A DNA stretch of 64,000 nt from Gammaproteobacteria bacterium (GCA_002711845.1 PASF01000001.1:1-64000), one strand, 5' to 3'; numbered from the stretch's first letter, positions 17,139 through 29,624 are shown. Made by a program: numbers and translations. Notes: generated by a model not told the origin, from the sequence alone.

Positions 17139-20036
17139 TCAGGTATAGGTGTCCATGGCCGGGCAGGCACAGAACAGGTTGCGATCACCGTAAACGTTGT
17201 CGATGCGGTTAACCGCTGGCCAGAACTTGTTGTCGCGCAGTGCGGCGATCGGGAACGCCGCTTCCTGCTTGCTGTACGGGCGGTCCCAGCTTTCGTCCAT
17301 GATGTCGGCGAGGGTGTGAGGCGCATGCTTGAGCATGTTGTTATCAGCGTCCAGTTCGCCCGACTCGACCCGTGCAATTTCCTGGCGGATGCTGATCATG
17401 GCCTCGATAAAGCGATCCACTTCTTCCAGCGGTTCACTTTCGGTGGGCTCGATCATCAGTGTGCCGGGCACCGGGAATGACATGGTCGGGGCGTGGAAAC
17501 CATAATCCATCAGGCGCTTGGCGATGTCTTCCTCGGTGATGCCGGAACTGGCTTTCAGGGGTCGCAGGTCAATGATGCATTCGTGTGCCACGCGGCCATT
17601 CTGACCGGTGTACAGTACCGGGAAATGGCCATCCAGGCGCCTGGCAATGTAATTGGCACTGAGGATGGCCACCTGGGTGGCTTTCAGCAGACCGGCTGCC
17701 CCCATCATGCTGATGTACATCCACGAGATGGGCAGAATGCTGGCACTGCCCCAGGGCGCCGCCGACACGGCACTGTTGCCGGCCTGAGGGCCCTCAAGCT
17801 TGATGACGGCATGATTTGCCACAAAAGGTGCCAGGTGTTGCTTGATGCCGATCGGGCCCATGCCCGGGCCGCCGCCGCCATGGGGAATACAGAAGGTCTT
17901 GTGCAGATTGACGTGAGAGACATCCGCGCCGATGTCGCCGGGGCGTGAGACACCGACCTGCGCATTGAGATTGGCGCCGTCCATGTAGACCTGGCCACCG
18001 TGATCATGCACGATCTCACAGACTTCCCGCACCGCTTCTTCGAACACGCCATGCGTGGACGGATAGGTAATCATCAGCGCTGCCAGGGTGTCCTTGTGTT
18101 TCCCGGCCTTGGCGCGAAGATCTTCCACGTCGATGTTGCCTTTGCTGTCGCAGGCGACCACCACCACTTTCATGCTCAGCATCTGTGCGCTGGCCGGGTT
18201 GGTGCCATGGGCAGAGCTGGGGATCAGGCACACATTGCGCTGCTGCTCGCCCTTGCTGTCCAGGTACTTGCGGATGGCCAGCAGGCCGGCGTATTCACCC
18301 TGGGCGCCGGAGTTGGGCTGCATGCTGACCGCATCAAAGCCGCAGATCTCGGCCAGCATGTCTTCCAGTTCCTGAATCATCTGCACATAACCGGTGACTT
18401 GCTCGCGCGGTACAAACGGATGTGGCTTGCTGAATTCAGGCCATGTCACCGGCAGCATCTCGGCGGTCGCGTTCAGTTTCATGGTGCAGGAACCCAGCGG
18501 GATCATCGCGTGTGCCAGTGACAGGTCACGATTTTCCATGCGCTTGAGATAGCGCAGCATGTCAGTTTCGTTGTGGTAACGGTTGAACATCGGGTGCTGC
18601 AGGTAGGCAGACTGTCGCTGCAGCGCCGTCGGGATGCCCAGTTTGCTGTTATCGTCCAGGTTGGCATCGACGCTGGCCACGCTCAGGTCAGTCGCGTCGG
18701 CGCCCAGCACTACTTGCCACAGCACTTCAATGTCATGTTCGTTGGTGCATTCATCCAGGCTGATGCCGATACGGGTGTCGCTGGTCTGTGTACGCAGGTT
18801 GATGCCTTGCTGGGCGGCACGCGCCAGAATTGCAGTACGCTGCTCGGTCGACAGGTCCAGCGTCAGCGTGTCGAAGAAACGCTGATTGCCTTTGATGCCT
18901 TTTTGATACAGGCCGCTGGCCAGCACACGGGTCAGCCGGTGAATGCGCAGAGCGATGCGGCGCACACCCTCGGGGCCGTGATACATGGCATACATCGCGG
19001 CGATGTTGGCCAGCAGAACCTGTGCGGTGCAGATGTTGCTGTTGGCTTTTTCACGACGGATGTGCTGCTCACGGGTCTGCAGCGACATGCGGAAGGCCTG
19101 TTTGCCGCGGGCATCAATGGAGACGCCAATAATGCGGCCGGGCACGGCGCGCTTGTAGTCATCCTTGGTGGCAAAGTAGGCGGCGTGCGGGCCGCCAAAA
19201 CCCATGGGTACGCCAAAGCGCTGGGTATTGCCCACCACCACGTCGGCGCCCATCTCGCCGGGTGCGGTCAAGAGCGCCAGGCTCATCAGGTCGGCGGCAA
19301 CGCAGGCGATGGCCTGATTGGTCTGCAGTGCCTGAATGGTCTCGCTGATATCTTCGATATGGCCGTCGGCATCCGGGTATTGCAGGATTGCACCAAACAC
19401 CGGGTGTGAGGCCGCGTCTTTGGCCGGGCCAATGATCAGTTCAAATCCGAAGCTCTCGGCGCGGGTGCGAATAACGTCAATGGTTTGCGGCAGGCAGCGC
19501 TGATCCACGAAAAAAGCATTGGCACTGCGCGCCTTGCTGACACGTTTGGCCAGCGCCATGGCTTCGGCCGCCGCCGTGGCTTCGTCGAGCAGGGAGGCAT
19601 TGGCCAGCTCCATACCGGTCAGGTCCAGCACCATCTGCTGGTAAGCCAGCAGGGTTTCCAGTCGCCCCTGGGAAATCTCCGGCTGGTAGGGCGTATACGC
19701 CGTGTACCAGCCCGGATTCTCAAGCACATTGCGCAGAATCACCGGCGGTGTCACCGTGTCGTAATACCCCAGCCCTATATAGGAGCGGTGCAGGACATTC
19801 TGTTGCGCAAGTTGCTTGAGGCGACCCAATGCCTGCTGTTCGCTGCGGGGCTCGGCCAGCGCCAGCGGACGGTTCAACGCAATGCTGCCAGGCACGGTGG
19901 CACGGATCAGTTCGCTCAGGGAGCTGTAACCGAGGGCGGCCAACATGGTCTGGATCTGTGGTTCATCAGGGCCAATATGGCGACCGATGAACGTGTCGTT
20001 GTCTTGCAGGGATCGCAGGGGCGTATTGATGTTCAT
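17139..20036 (-). CDS. gcvP: Glycine dehydrogenase (decarboxylating), P protein
   Basis: 965 residues, the single-chain form of the P protein with two homologous halves. The PLP lysine is K713 in [18 protein letters not shown]. It decarboxylates glycine and passes the aminomethyl group to lipoyl-GcvH. Its ATG overlaps the gcvH stop in an ATGA arrangement, so translation is probably coupled. The order gcvT-gcvH-gcvP is a compact operon; lpd (L protein) is not nearby. Confidence 0.97.
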   Translation of the reverse strand: MNINTPLRSLQDNDTFIGRHIGPDEPQIQTMLAALGYSSLSELIRATVPGSIALNRPLALAEPRSEQQALGRLKQLAQQNVLHRSYIGLGYYDTVTPPVILRNVLENPGWYTAYTPYQPEISQGRLETLLAYQQMVLDLTGMELANASLLDEATAAAEAMALAKRVSKARSANAFFVDQRCLPQTIDVIRTRAESFGFELIIGPAKDAASHPVFGAILQYPDADGHIEDISETIQALQTNQAIACVAADLMSLALLTAPGEMGADVVVGNTQRFGVPMGFGGPHAAYFATKDDYKRAVPGRIIGVSIDARGKQAFRMSLQTREQHIRREKANSNICTAQVLLANIAAMYAMYHGPEGVRRIALRIHRLTRVLASGLYQKGIKGNQRFFDTLTLDLSTEQRTAILARAAQQGINLRTQTSDTRIGISLDECTNEHDIEVLWQVVLGADATDLSVASVDANLDDNSKLGIPTALQRQSAYLQHPMFNRYHNETDMLRYLKRMENRDLSLAHAMIPLGSCTMKLNATAEMLPVTWPEFSKPHPFVPREQVTGYVQMIQELEDMLAEICGFDAVSMQPNSGAQGEYAGLLAIRKYLDSKGEQQRNVCLIPSSAHGTNPASAQMLSMKVVVVACDSKGNIDVEDLRAKAGKHKDTLAALMITYPSTHGVFEEAVREVCEIVHDHGGQVYMDGANLNAQVGVSRPGDIGADVSHVNLHKTFCIPHGGGGPGMGPIGIKQHLAPFVANHAVIKLEGPQAGNSAVSAAPWGSASILPISWMYISMMGAAGLLKATQVAILSANYIARRLDGHFPVLYTGQNGRVAHECIIDLRPLKASSGITEEDIAKRLMDYGFHAPTMSFPVPGTLMIEPTESEPLEEVDRFIEAMISIRQEIARVESGELDADNNMLKHAPHTLADIMDESWDRPYSKQEAAFPIAALRDNKFWPAVNRIDNVYGDRNLFCACPAMDTYT

Positions 20037-20416
20037 TCACACATTCCGGCATAAGTGTCGGCGTCCAGCAGCTCTTCCAGTTCACTTGGATTGCTGGGCA
20101 GAATACGGCACAACCAGCCGTCGCTATAGGGGGAGGAGTTCATGGTTTCCGGGGCATCGGTCAGATCTTCGTTGACGGCAATGACTTCGCCCGAAATCGG
20201 CGCGTAGATATCCGAGGCCGCTTTCACGGACTCGACCACACTCATCTCGTCCTTGGCGCTGACCACAGCACCTTCTTCGGGAAGTTCAATAAACACGATG
20301 TCACCCAGCAGCTCCTGGGCATGATCGGAAATGCCGATGGTGACACTGCCGTCTTCTTCGACGCGCACCCACTCGTGGGTGGCGGCATATTTCAAATCAT
20401 CAGGGAATTCGCTCAC
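20033..20416 (-). CDS. gcvH: Glycine cleavage system H protein
   Basis: 127 residues, normal length. The lipoylation site is Lys65 in [18 protein letters not shown]. It shuttles the aminomethyl group between the P, T and L proteins. The start is a GTG at 20416 with GAGGA upstream, giving [16 protein letters not shown], the typical N-terminus. It sits between gcvT (38 nt gap) and gcvP (4-nt overlap). Confidence 0.97.
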   Translation of the reverse strand: MSEFPDDLKYAATHEWVRVEEDGSVTIGISDHAQELLGDIVFIELPEEGAVVSAKDEMSVVESVKAASDIYAPISGEVIAVNEDLTDAPETMNSSPYSDGWLCRILPSNPSELEELLDADTYAGMCE

Positions 20417-20454
20417 TGGAGGTTCCTCGTGGCTGTTGTGGATTTATTGTTGGA

Positions 20455-21564
<1,110 letters not shown>

Positions 21565-21629
21565 AGGTGAACCTCCCGGCGTGGTCGTGACGCGTGATGG
21601 CAGCGTTGGAAAAGACGGGTAGTTTACTG

Positions 21630-21653
21630 TTTGACAGGCGGATTTAACAGGCG
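21630..21653. repeat. Short direct repeat in the gcvT leader
   Basis: TTTGACAGGCG (21630-21640) and TTTAACAGGCG (21643-21653) differ at one base and have a 13-bp period. On the gcvT strand they read CGCCTGT(T/C)AAA. A 12-bp palindrome AGCGGTACCGCT (21654-21665) follows directly. Together these could be a regulator site for the operon; there is no other support. Confidence 0.35.
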
Positions 21654-21725
21654 AGCGGTACCGCTTTTGCGGATTATTTGCCGTTTAGTGCCTGTTATGC
21701 GGACCTGCGACGTAGAGGGGAGGGG

Positions 21726-22403
21726 TCAGTCAAGTGTTGCCATGAAACGCCCGCTGCGTGGACGAAAGGCGTGATCACTGTCCATGGAGAACACCACGGA
21801 GCTGGAGCGGCCCACTATCTGGGCGCGCGGGATGAAACTGTACAGCCGGCTGTCGGCGCTGTTGTCGCGGTTGTCGCCCAGCACAAAAAAGTGATTCTCG
21901 GGGACCTGTGCCGGCCCGTAGCTTCGGGTTGAGCGGCTGCCGCGTTGCGACGACAGCAGCGCCTGATGGGTTTCATCAAACAGATGTTCGACGATGGTAA
22001 TGCCTTCGTGGCTCTCGGAGAGAATTTCGAAATCAACAACCTCGTCATTGACCACCAGCAGGTTGTTGCGCATGTAGACAGTGTCGCCGGGCTCGCCGAT
22101 GATGCGTTTAACCAGCCGTTTACCCGCCACTTCCGAGTCGATGATGACGATATCGCCACGCGTGGGCTCGGCCAGCTCCAGCACGGAAATGCCGGTAAAG
22201 GGCAGCTTGATGTCATAGGCGAGTTTGTTGACCCAGACCTTGTCACCATCCAGCAGGGTGGGCTGCATGGAACGGCCGGAGATGGAATTAAGGTCGGCGA
22301 CGGCGCTCTTGAAACACAGAATACTGGCCAGAATCAGCAGGAATTTGCGGTTCTCACGCCAGAATGCGGCGAGATACGTTCTTGATGCGTGCAGAAATCT
22401 CAC
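21726..22403 (-). CDS. lepB: Signal peptidase I (S26 family)
   Basis: 225 residues. One N-terminal membrane segment (about 20-36) is followed by the box with catalytic Ser45 (SGRSMQPTL), the general base Lys99 (RLVKRIIGEPGD) and box E GDNRDNSADSR. It cleaves signal peptides on the periplasmic face. It is shorter than E. coli LepB, has only one clear membrane helix and is not linked to lepA or rnc, so it may be a secondary signal peptidase. Start is GTG 22403 with AGGAAGAA upstream. It is divergent from lhr. Confidence 0.9.
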   Translation of the reverse strand: MRFLHASRTYLAAFWRENRKFLLILASILCFKSAVADLNSISGRSMQPTLLDGDKVWVNKLAYDIKLPFTGISVLELAEPTRGDIVIIDSEVAGKRLVKRIIGEPGDTVYMRNNLLVVNDEVVDFEILSESHEGITIVEHLFDETHQALLSSQRGSRSTRSYGPAQVPENHFFVLGDNRDNSADSRLYSFIPRAQIVGRSSSVVFSMDSDHAFRPRSGRFMATLD

Positions 22404-22570
22404 GTTTTGGATTCTTCCTTGCCTGTGTGCGGGTCGGCTTGTTCACTAACGTTAGCCCGATACCCGGCGCCGGTCAACGCCGTTGCACTGATTGTGCTGA
22501 ATTGATGCGATAAATAACGTATATTTTGCGACAATAGTGGCAAATGCCGTTGTCTGTACCGGACTGAATC

Positions 22571-25500
22571 ATGCCGTTGTCGTCCTTTCATCCCGCCTGC
22601 CGGGCCTGGTTTGAGCACAACCTGGGCGCCCCCACCGATGCCCAGGCTGATGCGTGGCCGGCGATTCGCGACGGGCGCCACACGCTGGTGGCAGCGCCTA
22701 CCGGCAGCGGTAAGACCCTGGCGGCGTTTTATGCCGCCATTGATATCCTGGTGCAGGAGGCGCAACAGGCGCCGCTGCCCGCACAGACCCGCATTTTGTA
22801 TGTTTCCCCGCTGAAAGCGCTGAGCAATGACATTGAGCGCAACCTGCAGGCGCCACTGGCCGGTATCGAGGACGAACTGTTTTTGCAGGGCTGTCATGCG
22901 GCCGGTATCCGTGTCGCGGTGCGCTCCGGCGATACACCGCCGGCCGAACGGCAGAAAATGCTGAAGAACCCGCCCCATATCCTGGTGACCACGCCCGAGT
23001 CGCTGTACCTGCTGCTGACCAGCATTCATGGTCGCAACATGCTGCGGGGCGTCACCTCGGTGATCATTGATGAAATCCACGCCATGCTCGCTGACAAGCG
23101 CGGCTCGCATCTGTCACTGTCGCTGGAGCGCCTGCAGGCGTTGACCGGCAGGCCGCTGCAACGCATTGGCCTGTCGGCGACCCAGAAACCGATTGAGCTG
23201 GTGGCGTCGTATCTGACCGGCGCGGCGGCTGGCTCTCTATCAGGCGCTGTGGGCAATGACTGCGTGATTGTTGACAGTGGCCATAACCGCAAGCGTGATA
23301 TCCGCATTGAGGTGCCGTCCTCACCGCTGACCGCGCTGATGAGCAATGAGGTGTGGGGGGAGCTTTACGAGCGGTTGGTGGAGCTGATCAACAGCCACCA
23401 GACCACGCTGGTGTTTGTGAATACCCGTCGCCTGTCTGAACGGCTGGCGCTGGCGCTGTCCGAACGCCTGCAGGCAGACAATCTGGCAGGGGATAACGCC
23501 GTAAAACTGGTGAGTTCGCATCATGGCAGCATGAGCAAGGAACATCGCCTGCGCGCCGAGCAACAGCTCAAGGCCGGCAAACTGAAAGTCCTGGTGGCCA
23601 CGGCTTCCATGGAACTGGGTATTGATATTGGCGCGGTAGACCTGGTCGTGCAGTTCGCCTCGCCCAAAAGCATCGCCACCTTCCTGCAACGTGTGGGCCG
23701 CAGTGGTCACTCGGTGGGCGGCACACCCAAGGGTATTCTGTTCCCGCTGACGCGCGATGACCTGGCTGAATGCACCGCGCTGGTGGACAGCATTCATCGC
23801 GGCGAACTCGACAAAATCCTGATGCCGGAGGCGCCGCTGGATATTCTGTCGCAGCAGCTGGTGGCCGAACTGGCCGCCCGGCAGGATGAAGATGTGGCGC
23901 CGCAATCGCTGGATGAACTGTTTGCCCTGATGACACGGGCGTGGCCCTATCGCAACCTGCAGCGTGCGGTGTTTGATGGCCTGGTGCAGATGCTGGGGGA
24001 CGGCTATTCCACCCGGCTGGGCCGGCGCGGTGCCTGGCTGCATCTGGATCGTATCAATCAGCGTGCCAGTGCCCGCCGGGGCGCGCGGCTGACGGCGCTG
24101 ACCAATGGCGGGGCGATCCCGGACATGTTTGACTATCAGGTGGTGCTGGACCCTGATGACACCGTGGTCGGTAACCTCAATGAAGATTTTGCGCTGGAGA
24201 CCCTGCCGGGCGATATCTTCACGCTGGGGTCACACAGCTGGCAGATGATGCGGGTGGACGGTCTCAAGGTACGGGTGCGGGATGCCCACGGGCAAAAACC
24301 CACCGTGCCGTTCTGGTTCGGCGAGGCCGCCGGGCGCACGGTTGAGCTGTCATCGTCGGTGTCCAGGCTTCGGGAAACCATTGACGATTACCTGACCGAT
24401 GCAGGGCCTGAACAGGCCGTGTTATGGCTGACCGGCGAGTTGGGCTTGCCGCCGGGCGCTGCCACCCAGCTGGTGGACTATCTGCAGGCCGGGCGCAATG
24501 CCCTGCAGGTGATGCCGACCCAGCACAATATCGTCATGGAGCGCTTCTTTGATGAAGTGGGTGACATGCATCTGGTGATACATGCCCCCTTTGGCAGCCG
24601 TCTGAACAAAGCCTGGGGGCTGGCGCTGCGCAAGCGCTTCTGCCGCACGTTCAACTTTGAATTGCAGGCTGCTGCCAATGAGGACAGCATTGTCATCTCG
24701 CTGGGCTCGGTGCACAGCTTTGCGCTGGAAGAGGTGTTTGCCTATCTGCACAGCAACACCGTGACCGACGTGCTCACCCAGGCGCTGCTGGATTCCCCCA
24801 TGTTTGAGGTGCGCTGGCGCTGGAATGCCACCCGCTCGCTGGCCATTCAGCGCAACCGGGCCGGCAAACGTGTCCCGCCGCAATTTCAGCGCATGGATGC
24901 TGAAGACCTGGTGGCGCAAGTGTTTCCTGATCAGCTGGCCTGCCAGGAGAACATCACCGGCAAGCGCGAGATACCCGAGCACCCGCTGGTACGGCAGACC
25001 ATTCATGACTGCCTGACCGAGGCCATGGACATTGATGGGCTGCTGGAGTTGTTGCGGGCGTTCGAGGATAAGTCACTGAATCTGGTCGCCCTGGATTTGC
25101 GTGAGCCCTCACCCTTCGCCCAGGAAATCATCAACGCCCGGCCTTATGCGTTTCTGGATGATGCCCCGTTTGAAGAACGCCGTACCAACGCCATCCGCAA
25201 TCGTAGCTGGACCGATCCTGCCGAAACCGATGCCTACAGCCGTCTGGACGAGGCCGCCATCAGCCGCGTGCGCGACGAAGCCTGGCCGCTGATGCGGGAT
25301 GTCGAGGAGATGCATGATGCGCTTTACTGTGCCGGCTTCTTCACCGCCAGCGAGCTGACGGAGCCGCGCCATGCCGCCCTGTTTGACAAACTGGTCGCGC
25401 AGGGCAGGGCGTGTCACCTGTCCGCCACCGGTCATTATCTGAGCGCGGAAATGCAGCCGGTGTTCCGGGCACTGTATCCGGACGCGGTGTTTGAGCCGGT

Positions 25501-27022
25501 TATCGACCTGCCGGCCGAGCTGACCGCCACTGCGCCCGACGCCGATGAAGCGGCACAGATTCTCGTGCGTCGCCGGCTGGACGTGCTGGGCCCGGTCAGT
25601 GTGGCTGATCTGCAGCAGCAGACCGGACTGGTGCGCAGCCAGCTAGACCAGGCCCTGCTGAAACTGGAAGCCGAAGGTTTTGCTTTCCGGGGCCGGTTCA
25701 GCCCGGACAGCCTCGGGCGCACGGATGACGATTCCCTGCAGTGGTGCGAGCGGCGATTACTGCAACGCATTCACCGCTATACCCTGGACAGTCATCGCGA
25801 GGCCATCAAGCCGGTGTCGCTGCAGGCCTATACGCGTTACCTGTTTGAACACCACGAGATCCGCGTGCAGACGCTGAGCCCGCGACCGGTGCCGTTGCCG
25901 TCCATGGCCGAAGGCCAGGCACTGCTGGAACGGACGCTGGAGCGGCTTGATGGCCTGGCGGCGCCGGCAGCGGCCTGGGAAGGCGAGATTATCCCCGCGC
26001 GGCTGGGCATGTATGATCCATCCTGGCTGGACATGCTGTGTATCAGCGGGCGCCTGGTGTGGGGACGTTATACACCGCCGGCGCAGTTGACGGCGGTGCG
26101 TTCGGGTGCCAGGCGCAGCGCCGGACCGATCAAGGCGACGCCGATGACGGTGTGTTCACGCCAGACCATGGACATCTGGCAGACGCTGTCGGCATCGGTC
26201 ACGGCGAGCCAGCCAACGCTGACGGCGCCTGCGCAGAAAGCCCTGGAGATGCTACGGCAACGTGGCGCCAGCTTTTTTGCCGAGATCAAACAGCAAACCG
26301 GATTATTGCCCGTGCAGCTGGAACAGGCGCTGGCGGAACTGGTGGCCAATGGCCTGCTCACCAGTGACAGTTTCACCGGCCTGCGTGCCCTGCTGACGCC
26401 CGAGTCGCGCAAGGCTTCCACTCGTAATAGTGGTCGGTCGCGTGGTCGTCGCAGTGGCTTCAGCATTGAAGAGGCGGGGCGATGGTCGCTGATTCCGGCG
26501 GTAAATTTGGCGGCTGAGCTGGACAATGATGCGCTCGAAGAGCTGGTGATGATCTACCTGCGCCGCTGGGGGGTGGTCAGCCGACAAATACTGGCGCGCG
26601 AATCCTGTGCGCCGGCCTGGCGCGATCTGCTGCCAGTGCTGCGCCGATTTGAACTACGTGGCACCTTGCGCGGTGGTCGCTTTATCGAGGGGCTGGGTGG
26701 TGAGCAGTTTGCCTTGCCGGAAACCATCGCGCCGCTGCGCGCGGCAAGCAAAAGCGAAGCGGGCACTGACTACCAGGAATCGCATTACTGCAGCCTGGCG
26801 GCAACCGACCCGGTCAACAACCTGCCGCTGCTACTGCCCGATGTGAAACTGGCGCGCACCAACCGTAACAGGGTGTTGTACCGCGATGGCATTCCGCTGG
26901 CGGTGCTGGATGGCGATGCCGTGCGGTTTTTGCGGGATGTGCCCAGTCAGTATCAATGGGCGCTGGAACAGCTGTTGCGCAGAAATGATATGAATCCGCG
27001 ATTAAGAAGTTACCTTGCCTGA
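22571..27022 (+). CDS. lhr: Large helicase-related protein Lhr
   Basis: 1483 residues, close to E. coli Lhr (about 1540). The SF2 core has the Q-type region PTDAQADAWPAI, Walker A APTGSGKT (42-49), TPESLYLLLT, DEIH (167-170), LSATQKP, and the C-terminal RecA motifs MELGIDIGAVDLVVQFASPKS and RVGRSGH. The long remainder holds the winged-helix, Lhr-core beta-barrel and extended C-terminal domains. Lhr translocates 3'-5' on ssDNA, unwinds RNA-DNA hybrids and is linked to DNA repair. It is read divergently from lepB with no close operon partner. Confidence 0.94.
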   Translation: MPLSSFHPACRAWFEHNLGAPTDAQADAWPAIRDGRHTLVAAPTGSGKTLAAFYAAIDILVQEAQQAPLPAQTRILYVSPLKALSNDIERNLQAPLAGIEDELFLQGCHAAGIRVAVRSGDTPPAERQKMLKNPPHILVTTPESLYLLLTSIHGRNMLRGVTSVIIDEIHAMLADKRGSHLSLSLERLQALTGRPLQRIGLSATQKPIELVASYLTGAAAGSLSGAVGNDCVIVDSGHNRKRDIRIEVPSSPLTALMSNEVWGELYERLVELINSHQTTLVFVNTRRLSERLALALSERLQADNLAGDNAVKLVSSHHGSMSKEHRLRAEQQLKAGKLKVLVATASMELGIDIGAVDLVVQFASPKSIATFLQRVGRSGHSVGGTPKGILFPLTRDDLAECTALVDSIHRGELDKILMPEAPLDILSQQLVAELAARQDEDVAPQSLDELFALMTRAWPYRNLQRAVFDGLVQMLGDGYSTRLGRRGAWLHLDRINQRASARRGARLTALTNGGAIPDMFDYQVVLDPDDTVVGNLNEDFALETLPGDIFTLGSHSWQMMRVDGLKVRVRDAHGQKPTVPFWFGEAAGRTVELSSSVSRLRETIDDYLTDAGPEQAVLWLTGELGLPPGAATQLVDYLQAGRNALQVMPTQHNIVMERFFDEVGDMHLVIHAPFGSRLNKAWGLALRKRFCRTFNFELQAAANEDSIVISLGSVHSFALEEVFAYLHSNTVTDVLTQALLDSPMFEVRWRWNATRSLAIQRNRAGKRVPPQFQRMDAEDLVAQVFPDQLACQENITGKREIPEHPLVRQTIHDCLTEAMDIDGLLELLRAFEDKSLNLVALDLREPSPFAQEIINARPYAFLDDAPFEERRTNAIRNRSWTDPAETDAYSRLDEAAISRVRDEAWPLMRDVEEMHDALYCAGFFTASELTEPRHAALFDKLVAQGRACHLSATGHYLSAEMQPVFRALYPDAVFEPVIDLPAELTATAPDADEAAQILVRRRLDVLGPVSVADLQQQTGLVRSQLDQALLKLEAEGFAFRGRFSPDSLGRTDDDSLQWCERRLLQRIHRYTLDSHREAIKPVSLQAYTRYLFEHHEIRVQTLSPRPVPLPSMAEGQALLERTLERLDGLAAPAAAWEGEIIPARLGMYDPSWLDMLCISGRLVWGRYTPPAQLTAVRSGARRSAGPIKATPMTVCSRQTMDIWQTLSASVTASQPTLTAPAQKALEMLRQRGASFFAEIKQQTGLLPVQLEQALAELVANGLLTSDSFTGLRALLTPESRKASTRNSGRSRGRRSGFSIEEAGRWSLIPAVNLAAELDNDALEELVMIYLRRWGVVSRQILARESCAPAWRDLLPVLRRFELRGTLRGGRFIEGLGGEQFALPETIAPLRAASKSEAGTDYQESHYCSLAATDPVNNLPLLLPDVKLARTNRNRVLYRDGIPLAVLDGDAVRFLRDVPSQYQWALEQLLRRNDMNPRLRSYLA

Positions 27023-27158
27023 ACGGCCCTGGGAACGTGAATGGGTTAATACAGCATGCTGATGTTGGTACAGGCGGTTGAAAAACGTATGTTTATGATG
27101 ATCTGCCGCGCGTACACTGTTTTTCTTGAGTCTTTGATACTGTGGAAGGAAATCCATA

Positions 27159-29597
27159 ATGAAAATGTTGCCTCAACTGGGATTTGTCCTGCTGTTGCCG
27201 GTTCTGATGCTTGCCAGTGTGACGCAGGCTGCCGATGCACCGCCTGCCATTGCGGAGGTCGTTGCCGGCGCGGAGCGCCAGGACGGCTATTTCGATTTCC
27301 ACTATCAACCCAATACCGGCCAGATCCTGCTGGAAGTGGATCGCTGGGATGAGGAATTCCTGTATACCAGCGCGCTGGCCACCGGGGTCGGCTCCAATGA
27401 CATCGGTCTGGATCGAGGCCAGTTGGGCGGCAGCCGGGTAGTGAAGTTCGAGCGCCATGGCAACAAGGTGTTCCTCAAACACATCAATCTGGACTACCGC
27501 GCGGATTCGGACAGCGCCGCAGAACGACTCTCGGTGCAGGAGGCCTTTGCCGAATCCATTCTCGCGGGTTTTGATGTTGAGGCAGTTGATGGTGACAGTG
27601 TCCTGATCGACCTGACTGACTTTCTGCTCAGCGATGTGCACGGCGTGGCCACGACGCTGGCACGCAGTCAGCAGGGCAGCTACAGCCTGGATAAACAGCG
27701 CTCGGCCGTTTACATGGAGCGCACCCGCAATTTTCCATTGAATTCCGAGTTCGAAGCCCAGCTCACCTTTGCCGGCACGCAGCCCGGTGCGCTGGTGCGG
27801 TCTGTCACCCCGTCACCGGGCAGCGTCACTGTGCGCCAGCATCATTCCTTTGTGCAGTTGCCGTCGCCTGGGTACCAGCCGCGTGCGTTTCATCCAGAGT
27901 CAGGGTTCTGGTCGCGCAGCTATGAGGACTTTGCTGCACCGATCAACGAAGACATGACCCGCCGTTTCATTTCCCGGCACCGGCTGGAGAAACGTAATCC
28001 TCAGGCCGCGCGCAGCGAGGCGGTCAAGCCGATCATCTACTACCTGGACGCCGGCGTGCCGGAGCCCGTGCGCAGCGCTTTGCTTGATGGTGCGCGCTGG
28101 TGGAACGAAGCCTTTGAGGCCATCGGTTTTGACAATGCCTTTCAGGTCGAGATACTGCCGGAAGATGCTGATCCCATGGATATCCGTTACAACGTGATTC
28201 AGTGGGTGCACCGTTCGACACGCGGCTGGTCTTACGGGTCAAGTGTCACAGACCCAAGGACTGGCGAAATCATCAAGGGCAAGGTCACCCTGGGATCGCT
28301 ACGTGTGCGTCAGGACTATCGTATTGCGCAGTCGCTGATTGGTCTGGCACAGGAAGGTTCTGATGAGGCCATTCAGGCGCTGGCTCTGTCGCGCATCCGC
28401 CAGCTCTCGGCACACGAAGTCGGACACACCCTGGGTATCGCGCATAACTTCGCGGCCAGCGTGAACGCCCGGGCGTCGGTGATGGATTATCCGCATCCGG
28501 CGCTGGAGATCAGTGATGCCGGGGTGCTGGATGCACTCAACGCTTACGATGTGGGGCTGGGGCAGTGGGATTTCCAGACCATCAAATACGGTTATGCCGA
28601 GTATGCAACACCGTTGGAAGAAGCCGTCGGCCTGGCCACAACGCTGCAGGAAAACAAGAATGCCGGCCTGTATTTTATTTCCGACGCCGACAGCCGTGCG
28701 CCGGGTGGCGCCCACCCGCTGGCGCATCTGTGGGATAACGGCGCCGACCCGGTCAGTGAGCTGGAACGGCTGCTGGCGGTGCGCGCGGCGGCCCTGCAAC
28801 GATTCGGTGCCGGTAACCTGCGCGCCGGCCAACCCTATGCCGAGCTGGAAGAGATCCTGGTGCCACTGTACTTTCTGCATCGTTATCAGGTTGAGGCCGT
28901 GCACCGCCTGATCGGCGGCATGTACTATGAGTACAGTGTCTATGATGGCGAAAGCGCTGAGCCGGAGCAGGTCACGCCGATCGCCGCAGCCGACCAGATG
29001 CGGGCACTTGAGGCGCTGATGCAGACCCTGACCTCTGACGTGTTGGCCCTGTCGCCGGCGATTCTGGCGACCATACCGCCCAAACCAGTGGGTTATTCGC
29101 GCAGCCGCGAGAGCTTCCCATTGCGCACGTCACTGGGTCTGGACTATGCCACCATCGCCGAGACAGCTGCCGACCATACCCTCAGTGGCATTCTGCAGGG
29201 AGAGCGCCTGGGGCGGCTGATCAATCAACACAGCCTGGACCCGACACTGCCGTCCATTCAGCAGGTGCTGGACCGCCTGATGAACAGCAGCTGGTTTGCC
29301 GAACGTGCCGCCGGCCAGTCCGGCCGTGTGCAGCAGGCTGTCAACAACGTGACGCTGTATCGCATGCTGGCGCTGATGCGCTCGGAAGACACCGGCAATC
29401 AGGTGAAGGCGGCGGTGAACCTGGCCTTGCGCGATCTGGAAGCGTGGCTGGATGACGAGGTTGATGACATATCAGACAATGATTGGCGCGGGCATTACCG
29501 CATGGCGCTTGATGAGCTGGAGAACTGGTCCGATAATGTCGGGTCTGACAGCCTGTTGTCGGCGCCGATGCCCATGCCGCCCGGTGCCCCCATCTAG
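27159..29597 (+). CDS. Secreted zinc metalloprotease (HExxHxxGxxH, DUF5117/DUF5118-type)
   Basis: 812 residues. The signal peptide is MKMLPQLGFVLLLPVLMLASVTQA, cleaved about residue 24. The zinc site is H419-E420-V-G-H423-T-L-G-I-A-H429 (SAHEVGHTLGIAHNF), with ASVMDYPHP just after as the Met-turn region, which places it with metzincin-like enzymes. The N-terminal ~300 residues (DGYFDFHYQPNTGQILLEVDRW) and the C-terminus (PPKPVGYSRSRESFP) resemble the DUF5117 and DUF5118 arrangement of bacterial proteases of this type. GGAAGGA lies ahead of the ATG. No substrate can be inferred. Confidence 0.87.
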   Translation: MKMLPQLGFVLLLPVLMLASVTQAADAPPAIAEVVAGAERQDGYFDFHYQPNTGQILLEVDRWDEEFLYTSALATGVGSNDIGLDRGQLGGSRVVKFERHGNKVFLKHINLDYRADSDSAAERLSVQEAFAESILAGFDVEAVDGDSVLIDLTDFLLSDVHGVATTLARSQQGSYSLDKQRSAVYMERTRNFPLNSEFEAQLTFAGTQPGALVRSVTPSPGSVTVRQHHSFVQLPSPGYQPRAFHPESGFWSRSYEDFAAPINEDMTRRFISRHRLEKRNPQAARSEAVKPIIYYLDAGVPEPVRSALLDGARWWNEAFEAIGFDNAFQVEILPEDADPMDIRYNVIQWVHRSTRGWSYGSSVTDPRTGEIIKGKVTLGSLRVRQDYRIAQSLIGLAQEGSDEAIQALALSRIRQLSAHEVGHTLGIAHNFAASVNARASVMDYPHPALEISDAGVLDALNAYDVGLGQWDFQTIKYGYAEYATPLEEAVGLATTLQENKNAGLYFISDADSRAPGGAHPLAHLWDNGADPVSELERLLAVRAAALQRFGAGNLRAGQPYAELEEILVPLYFLHRYQVEAVHRLIGGMYYEYSVYDGESAEPEQVTPIAAADQMRALEALMQTLTSDVLALSPAILATIPPKPVGYSRSRESFPLRTSLGLDYATIAETAADHTLSGILQGERLGRLINQHSLDPTLPSIQQVLDRLMNSSWFAERAAGQSGRVQQAVNNVTLYRMLALMRSEDTGNQVKAAVNLALRDLEAWLDDEVDDISDNDWRGHYRMALDELENWSDNVGSDSLLSAPMPMPPGAPI

Positions 29598-29624
29598 AAA
29601 ACTATCTTGACCAGAGGATAACGC

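Noticed and set aside
17096-17377. N-terminal extension of the sodium channel
   Set aside because: The extra 94 codons overlap gcvP out of frame. The ATG at 17095 has a good ribosome site and starts the conserved sequence.
18573-19409. 278-codon forward open frame
   Set aside because: Antisense to gcvP, with no ribosome site and no recognisable domain.
21565-21725. Glycine riboswitch upstream of gcvT
   Set aside because: I looked for the conserved purine-rich glycine-aptamer elements and found none. Only a short direct repeat and a palindrome are present.
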